From: Verrucomicrobiales bacterium
GTDB taxonomy: Bacteria; Verrucomicrobiota; Verrucomicrobiia; Limisphaerales; UBA1096
Direction of reading: 5' to 3'
DNA length: 8,782 nucleotides
Assembly: GCA_028817635.1 (NCBI GenBank)
Contig: JAPPPH010000445.1
Location: forward strand, 1-8,782
A model generated the notes under the pieces. It was given only the letters and a program-made list of their open reading frames with translations. It did no database searches and was not told where the DNA came from. Positions 5,098-8,782 of the stretch are shown in pieces. The translations under genes and the position numbers were made by a program. The stretch's first letter is position 1; each line of letters begins with the position of its first letter.

Positions 5098-7065
5098 TTG
5101 AATTCGCATTTTAGGCTGCCGCTTTTTTGGAGGTGCTCGATCCCGTTGCTGACGGCCCTGCTGTGTTCACTGATCCACGCGCATGGAAAAGACCGTTCGG
5201 TGGTGACGGATGAGGATCGCCGGTTTTGGTCGTTCCAACCGCTCCAGAAAACAGCCACCCCGCTTGCAGACGATCCGTGGGTTAAAAGCCCGATTGACGG
5301 GTATGTCCTCCGAAAGATTCGTCTGGCCAATCAACACCCTGCCCCGGAGGCGACCAAGCGCACTTGGCTGCGGCGCGTCTCCTACAGTCTGACCGGCCTC
5401 CCTCCGACCCCGAAAGAGCTTACTGAATTCGAGGCCGACGAGAGCCGCGAGGCCTACACCCGCGTGGTCGATCGACTGCTCTCCTCCCGGCAATACGGCG
5501 AACGCTGGGCCTCCCATTGGCTGGATGGCGTCCGTTACGTGCAGGAAGTGGGCTACTACAATTTCACCGATCTCGGCTGGCGTTACCGCGACTGGGTGAT
5601 CCGCGCGCTGAACAACGACATGCCGTACGACCAGTTCATCCTTCACCAGATCGCCGGCGACCTACTCCCCAATCCGAACGGAAGCGGCGTCTACGGCGAC
5701 GGCCTGGTTGCCACCGGTTTTCTCTGCATGGGCAACTACGACGATCAGGAATCGGACAAAGACCGCCTTTACAGTGAGGTGGCCGACGACCAGATCGATG
5801 TCGTCACGCGACAATTCCTCGGGCTGACGGTTTCCTGTGCGCGCTGCCATGATCACAAATTTGATCCCATACCGATCTCCGACTACTACGCGATGGCCGG
5901 TATCTTCATGAGCACCCGCGTCCTCGACACCCGCAGCCGCATCGGAGCCAATCGGTTGAAAGTTCGCATGCTCTCCGATGAGGAGAAAAAACAACGCAAC
6001 GATATTCTCCGCGAGCGGGATGAACTGCAAAAACAGTTCGATGCGATGACCGACAAAACCACCCCCGAGGCCAAGCGCGTTGAGCGCCGACTCGACACTC
6101 TCAAGGCAACGCCGTTACCGGAGGACGGCGAAGCCATGGCGGCTCAGGAGGGCGCCTACTCCAACAGCCGGCTGAGCAAAATCGGGGACATGCCGGTTTA
6201 TCTCCGGGGCGACTACCGCACGCCGGGCAAGGTTGTCCCGCGCGGCGTGCTGTCTGTCATCGCCGGCAAACATGCGCAACCGATCGGCGAACGAACCAAG
6301 CAGTCCGGTCGACTTGAGTTGGCCAAGTGGATCGCTGATCCGGAAAATCCGCTCACCGCTCGTGTGATGGTCAACCGCGTTTGGCAGCATCACCTTGGCC
6401 AAGCGATCGTTCGCACGCCGAACAACTTCGGTGCGCTTGGCCAAGCGCCAACCCACCCGGAACTGCTCGACTGGCTGGCCAAGCGCTTCATCGACAGCGG
6501 CTGGTCGCTGAAGGAGCTGCACCGCGAGATTGTTCTCTCCGCCACATTTCGCCAGCAGTCCAACGCCCCGGCGTCCGTCGAAGCCGACCCAGAAAACAAA
6601 CTGTTCAGCCGGTTCAACCGCCGACGCCTCACCGCCGAGGAGGTGCACGACTCCCTGTTATTTGTCAGCGAACGGCTCAAGCTGACCAAGCGCAACGGGA
6701 ACGATGCCCGAGCGGTCTACACCCACACCGGTCACCTCAAGCCGTGGCGATTTGGCCAACTGTTCGACTCCCCCGCAACCGGCACCATTTTGGCCCAGCG
6801 CGACCAGTCCACCTCCGCGCCGCAATCGCTGTTCATGCTCAACGACAACGCCGCCATCAACGCCGCTCGCGGCTTGGCCAATGCGGCTGATAGCCGATAC
6901 AAAACAAATGAAGCCCGGCTCAATGCGGTGTTCAAAACGCTTTACTCGCGGCCGCCCTCAACCGACGAAGCCAAGTGGGCGCTGGATTATCTGAAGCAAA
7001 CCGACAAACCGTGGACGCTTTACCACGTACTGCTTTGCGCCAACGAATTTCTGCACGTCGAATGA
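5098..7065 (+). CDS. DUF1549/DUF1553 (PSD1-type) exported protein with CxxCH motif
   Basis: This is a 655-residue protein. The start is TTG 5098: no in-frame ATG precedes the signal peptide, and a GGAG at 5083-5086 lies 11 nt upstream. Residues 1-30 form a Sec signal peptide (Arg6, Arg12, hydrophobic 15-27). DUF1549 covers about 66-265, with features usual for the family: YGERWASHWLD, and SCARCHDHKFDP with C247-x-x-C250-H251, a possible haem c site. A charged, probably coiled-coil segment spans about 290-335. DUF1553 follows from about 366 to 625, including the family-typical stretch with LTARVMVNRVWQHHLG and the TFRQQS stretch. Many relatives also have an N-terminal planctomycete cytochrome c domain or a lectin-like insert; neither is present, so this is a compact form. 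The family is almost always next to a DUF1501 gene, as here, where the stop overlaps the next start (ATGA). The biochemical role is unknown; redox or polysaccharide-related work is only inferred. Confidence 0.93.
   Translation: MNSHFRLPLFWRCSIPLLTALLCSLIHAHGKDRSVVTDEDRRFWSFQPLQKTATPLADDPWVKSPIDGYVLRKIRLANQHPAPEATKRTWLRRVSYSLTGLPPTPKELTEFEADESREAYTRVVDRLLSSRQYGERWASHWLDGVRYVQEVGYYNFTDLGWRYRDWVIRALNNDMPYDQFILHQIAGDLLPNPNGSGVYGDGLVATGFLCMGNYDDQESDKDRLYSEVADDQIDVVTRQFLGLTVSCARCHDHKFDPIPISDYYAMAGIFMSTRVLDTRSRIGANRLKVRMLSDEEKKQRNDILRERDELQKQFDAMTDKTTPEAKRVERRLDTLKATPLPEDGEAMAAQEGAYSNSRLSKIGDMPVYLRGDYRTPGKVVPRGVLSVIAGKHAQPIGERTKQSGRLELAKWIADPENPLTARVMVNRVWQHHLGQAIVRTPNNFGALGQAPTHPELLDWLAKRFIDSGWSLKELHREIVLSATFRQQSNAPASVEADPENKLFSRFNRRRLTAEEVHDSLLFVSERLKLTKRNGNDARAVYTHTGHLKPWRFGQLFDSPATGTILAQRDQSTSAPQSLFMLNDNAAINAARGLANAADSRYKTNEARLNAVFKTLYSRPPSTDEAKWALDYLKQTDKPWTLYHVLLCANEFLHVE
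6394..6403. repeat. Dispersed palindrome, 10 bp core
   Basis: CTTGGCCAAG followed by CG lies in the DUF1553 domain and is read as L-G-Q-A (residues 433-436). Its left arm lacks the outer GC. Confidence 0.75.
6433..6448. repeat. Dispersed palindrome, full copy (16 bp)
   Basis: GCGCTTGGCCAAGCGC lies in the DUF1553 domain and is read as A-L-G-Q-A (residues 446-450). It follows the 10 bp core copy by about 40 bp. A further half-copy, CTGGCCAAGCGC, lies at 6475-6486. Confidence 0.9.
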
Positions 7066-8492
7066 GTACTCACTGCAATCGTATCGAGGACGTCTCCCTA
7101 CTGAGCCGCCGCGAGGCATTACGCCGGGCCGGCGCCGGATTTGGCATGGTCGCGCTGGGCGGATTGTTGAACGAAGAATCGCTCGGCAACCCGGGCACCG
7201 GCGTGCTCCCCCAGCTTCCCGCGCGGGCCAAGCGGATCATCTGGCTGTTCATGGGTGGCGGGGTTTCGCACGTGGACAGTTTCGACCCCAAGCCGATCCT
7301 GCAAAAATATCATCGTGAAAAAATTCCGATGAAACTCCCCAGCCACCTGAGGGATGGGAGCGACAAAGTGTTGGCGTCGCCGTTCAAATTCCAACAGTAC
7401 GGCCAGGCCGGCTTGCCGGTCAGCGAACTTTTCCCGCACATGGCGAAGCACGCGGACAAGTTGTGCGTCCTCCGCTCGATGTACTGCGACAGCATTGACC
7501 ACACCGGGGCCACGCTGCAGACGTTTTGTGGTGCCGTCTCACTGCCCCGCCCCGGCATCGGGAACTGGCTGCTGTACGGCTTGGGCACAGAAAACCAAAA
7601 CCTACCCGGCTATGTCGTCATGGGGCCGGATCAACAAAGCGGTACCGCCACGTACAGTCCGCGCTTTCTTCCCACATGGACCAGCGGCACACGGGTCAAC
7701 TGGGATTACAAACCGAACGCCACCGCACACAACGCCCTGCCCAACCTCCGCAACGCCGGCAACCTCACGGTCGACGAGCAACGCGCCCAGTTGGCACTGC
7801 TCAAAAAACTCAACGGCGCCTACGCTGCGGATCGGGCGCAGACCGATCCGCTCTCCGCTCGGACACAGTCCTACGAACTGGCGTTCCGGATGCAGGCCGC
7901 CGCACCGGAGGCCTTTGACATCACCGGCGAAACTGAAGTCACCAAAAAAATGTACGGCCTCGACGAGGGTCACAGCCAGAGTTTCGGGTATCGCTGCCTG
8001 CTGGCCCGGCGTCTTGCCGAGCGCGGCGTGCGCTTCATTCAGGTCCAATGCGGCAAGGGCGACGGTCTCGACTGGGATCAGCACGGCGAACTCGAAAAGG
8101 GTCACCGCAAAAACGCCGCTGCCACCGACAAACCGGTCGGCGCACTGCTCGCCGATCTCGAGGCACGCGGATTACTGGACGACACGCTCGTCGTCTGGGG
8201 CGGTGAGTTTGGCCGCACGCCGACCAGTCAGGGCACCGACGGACGCGAACATCATCCCCACGGCTACACCCTCTGCCTCGCCGGGGCCGGTGTCCGCGGC
8301 GGACATATTTACGGTTCAACGGATGAGTTCGGCTGGAACGCCGCCGAGAAACGGATGCACATCCACGACTTTCACGCGACGCTGCTGCACCTCATGGGTA
8401 TCGACCACGAGAAACTCACGTACCGCTACAGCGGACGCGACTTCCGGTTGACCGACGTCCACGGAAACGTCGCCCACGAGATTATCGCCTGA
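7062..8492 (+). CDS. Tat-exported DUF1501 protein (alkaline phosphatase/sulfatase-like fold)
   Basis: This is a 476-residue protein. ATG 7062 overlaps the preceding TGA as ATGA, so translational coupling is likely. It puts a twin-arginine signal at the N-terminus: S15-R16-R17-E-A-L followed by the hydrophobic stretch AGFGMVALGGLL. An in-frame upstream ATG at 6975 would bury this signal and overlap the previous gene by 91 bp. DUF1501 hallmarks are present in order: WLFMGGGVSHVDSFDPK with D72 and D75, GGEFGRTP with E382, a His-rich HHPHGY at 397-402, and HIHDFH at 433-438 near the end. The fold is known to resemble the alkaline phosphatase/sulfatase superfamily, and these Asp/Glu/His clusters could be metal ligands. 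No formylglycine-type CxPxR motif is seen, so it is not an ordinary sulfatase. It pairs with the upstream DUF1549/DUF1553 gene; the joint function is uncharacterised. Length is normal for the family. Confidence 0.94.
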   Translation: MSTHCNRIEDVSLLSRREALRRAGAGFGMVALGGLLNEESLGNPGTGVLPQLPARAKRIIWLFMGGGVSHVDSFDPKPILQKYHREKIPMKLPSHLRDGSDKVLASPFKFQQYGQAGLPVSELFPHMAKHADKLCVLRSMYCDSIDHTGATLQTFCGAVSLPRPGIGNWLLYGLGTENQNLPGYVVMGPDQQSGTATYSPRFLPTWTSGTRVNWDYKPNATAHNALPNLRNAGNLTVDEQRAQLALLKKLNGAYAADRAQTDPLSARTQSYELAFRMQAAAPEAFDITGETEVTKKMYGLDEGHSQSFGYRCLLARRLAERGVRFIQVQCGKGDGLDWDQHGELEKGHRKNAAATDKPVGALLADLEARGLLDDTLVVWGGEFGRTPTSQGTDGREHHPHGYTLCLAGAGVRGGHIYGSTDEFGWNAAEKRMHIHDFHATLLHLMGIDHEKLTYRYSGRDFRLTDVHGNVAHEIIA

Positions 8493-8505
8493 CCCGGCGC
8501 GCGGA

Positions 8506-8782
8506 CTACTTGCCTTCCGGCGCGGCACCGGCCACGCGCAGCTTGATCTCGATCTCGTCGGAGACCTTCTCCTCGCGATCGCCCGGATTGATGTTGTACT
8601 CGGAGCGTTTGATCGTGAAATCCGACCGCAACACAAGCAGGTCGCCCGGCACGCGGTTGCGCTTCACGAGCATCCCCTTCAGGTAAGTCAACGTCACCGG
8701 CACGGTGATCTTTTTCGTCACACCCTTGACCGTAAACTTGCCCACGACCTTGGCCTCCGTTTTGGTGCCGGTGGTTTTTACG
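8506..8782 (-). CDS. YceI-like family protein, C-terminal part (5' end outside window)
   Basis: An open frame enters from the right edge and ends at TAG 8508-8506, leaving 91 visible residues. The stretch with GKFTVKGVTKKITVPV matches the conserved strand pair of YceI-like proteins (typically G-x-L-T-h-G-V-T-K followed by alternating hydrophobics), and it is followed by further beta-strand-like segments (LRSDFTIKRSEYNI, EIEIKLRV). YceI proteins are periplasmic lipocalin-like barrels that bind long isoprenoid lipids. Full members are about 170-200 residues, so roughly half is missing here because of the window edge, not because of a mutation. The signal peptide cannot be seen. The gene is convergent with the DUF1501 gene, with only 13 bp between the two stops, so it is probably an independent transcription unit. 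Confidence 0.85.
   Translation of the reverse strand, partial: VKTTGTKTEAKVVGKFTVKGVTKKITVPVTLTYLKGMLVKRNRVPGDLLVLRSDFTIKRSEYNINPGDREEKVSDEIEIKLRVAGAAPEGK

Noticed and set aside
6975..7061. Upstream start for DUF1501 at 6975
   Set aside because: It buries the twin-arginine signal behind 29 extra residues; the ATGA overlap start fits better.
7354..8451. 365-codon frame overlapping DUF1501
   Set aside because: Ser/Thr/Arg/Pro-rich translation typical of a shifted frame in GC-rich coding DNA; DUF1501 motifs lie in the other frame.
8493..8505. Bidirectional terminator between the convergent genes
   Set aside because: The 13 bp gap holds no stem-loop or T-run.

Overview
This 8.8 kb window looks like chromosomal DNA from a Planctomycetota/Verrucomicrobiota-type (PVC) bacterium. 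It carries an adjacent DUF1549/DUF1553 (PSD1-type) gene and DUF1501 gene, the signature paired families of those phyla. It also holds a large secreted FG-GAP/ASPIC protein, exported beta-propeller and lipoprotein genes, moderately GC-rich DNA, frequent non-ATG starts and weak or absent Shine-Dalgarno sequences. I could not identify the genus. I see no tRNA, rRNA, CRISPR array, transposase or phage gene.

Layout. (1) Positions 1-2865, minus strand: one very large open frame, cut by the left edge, for an exported FG-GAP/VCBS protein with an internal UnbV/ASPIC domain. It has no in-frame ATG at its start, so an ATG-based caller misses it or reports only antisense shadows. (2) 2866-2984: a short divergent intergenic region with nested inverted repeats. 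(3) 2985-8492, plus strand: a probable four-gene operon of a MORN_2-repeat lipoprotein, an exported TolB/oligogalacturonate-lyase-like beta-propeller, a DUF1549/DUF1553 protein with a CxxCH motif, and a Tat-exported DUF1501 protein. The last two overlap by four bases (ATGA). (4) 8506-8782, minus strand: the C-terminal half of a YceI-like lipocalin-fold protein, convergent with the operon and cut by the right edge.

How they may fit together. Every gene whose N-terminus is visible has an export signal (Sec, lipoprotein or Tat). The window therefore encodes a cell-envelope or periplasmic set. A role in binding and processing a surface or environmental polymer is a plausible inference from the propeller, FG-GAP and PSD1/DUF1501 content, but no substrate can be read from the sequence.

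The most unusual signal is not a gene. It is a perfect DNA palindrome, CGCTTGGCCAAGCG, present four times exactly and several more times as 10-12 bp cores or half-sites. It lies inside three different genes and is read in all three reading frames (A-L-G-Q-A, A-W-P-S, R-L-A-K-R). This points to DNA-level maintenance or spread, comparable in kind to cyanobacterial HIP1.
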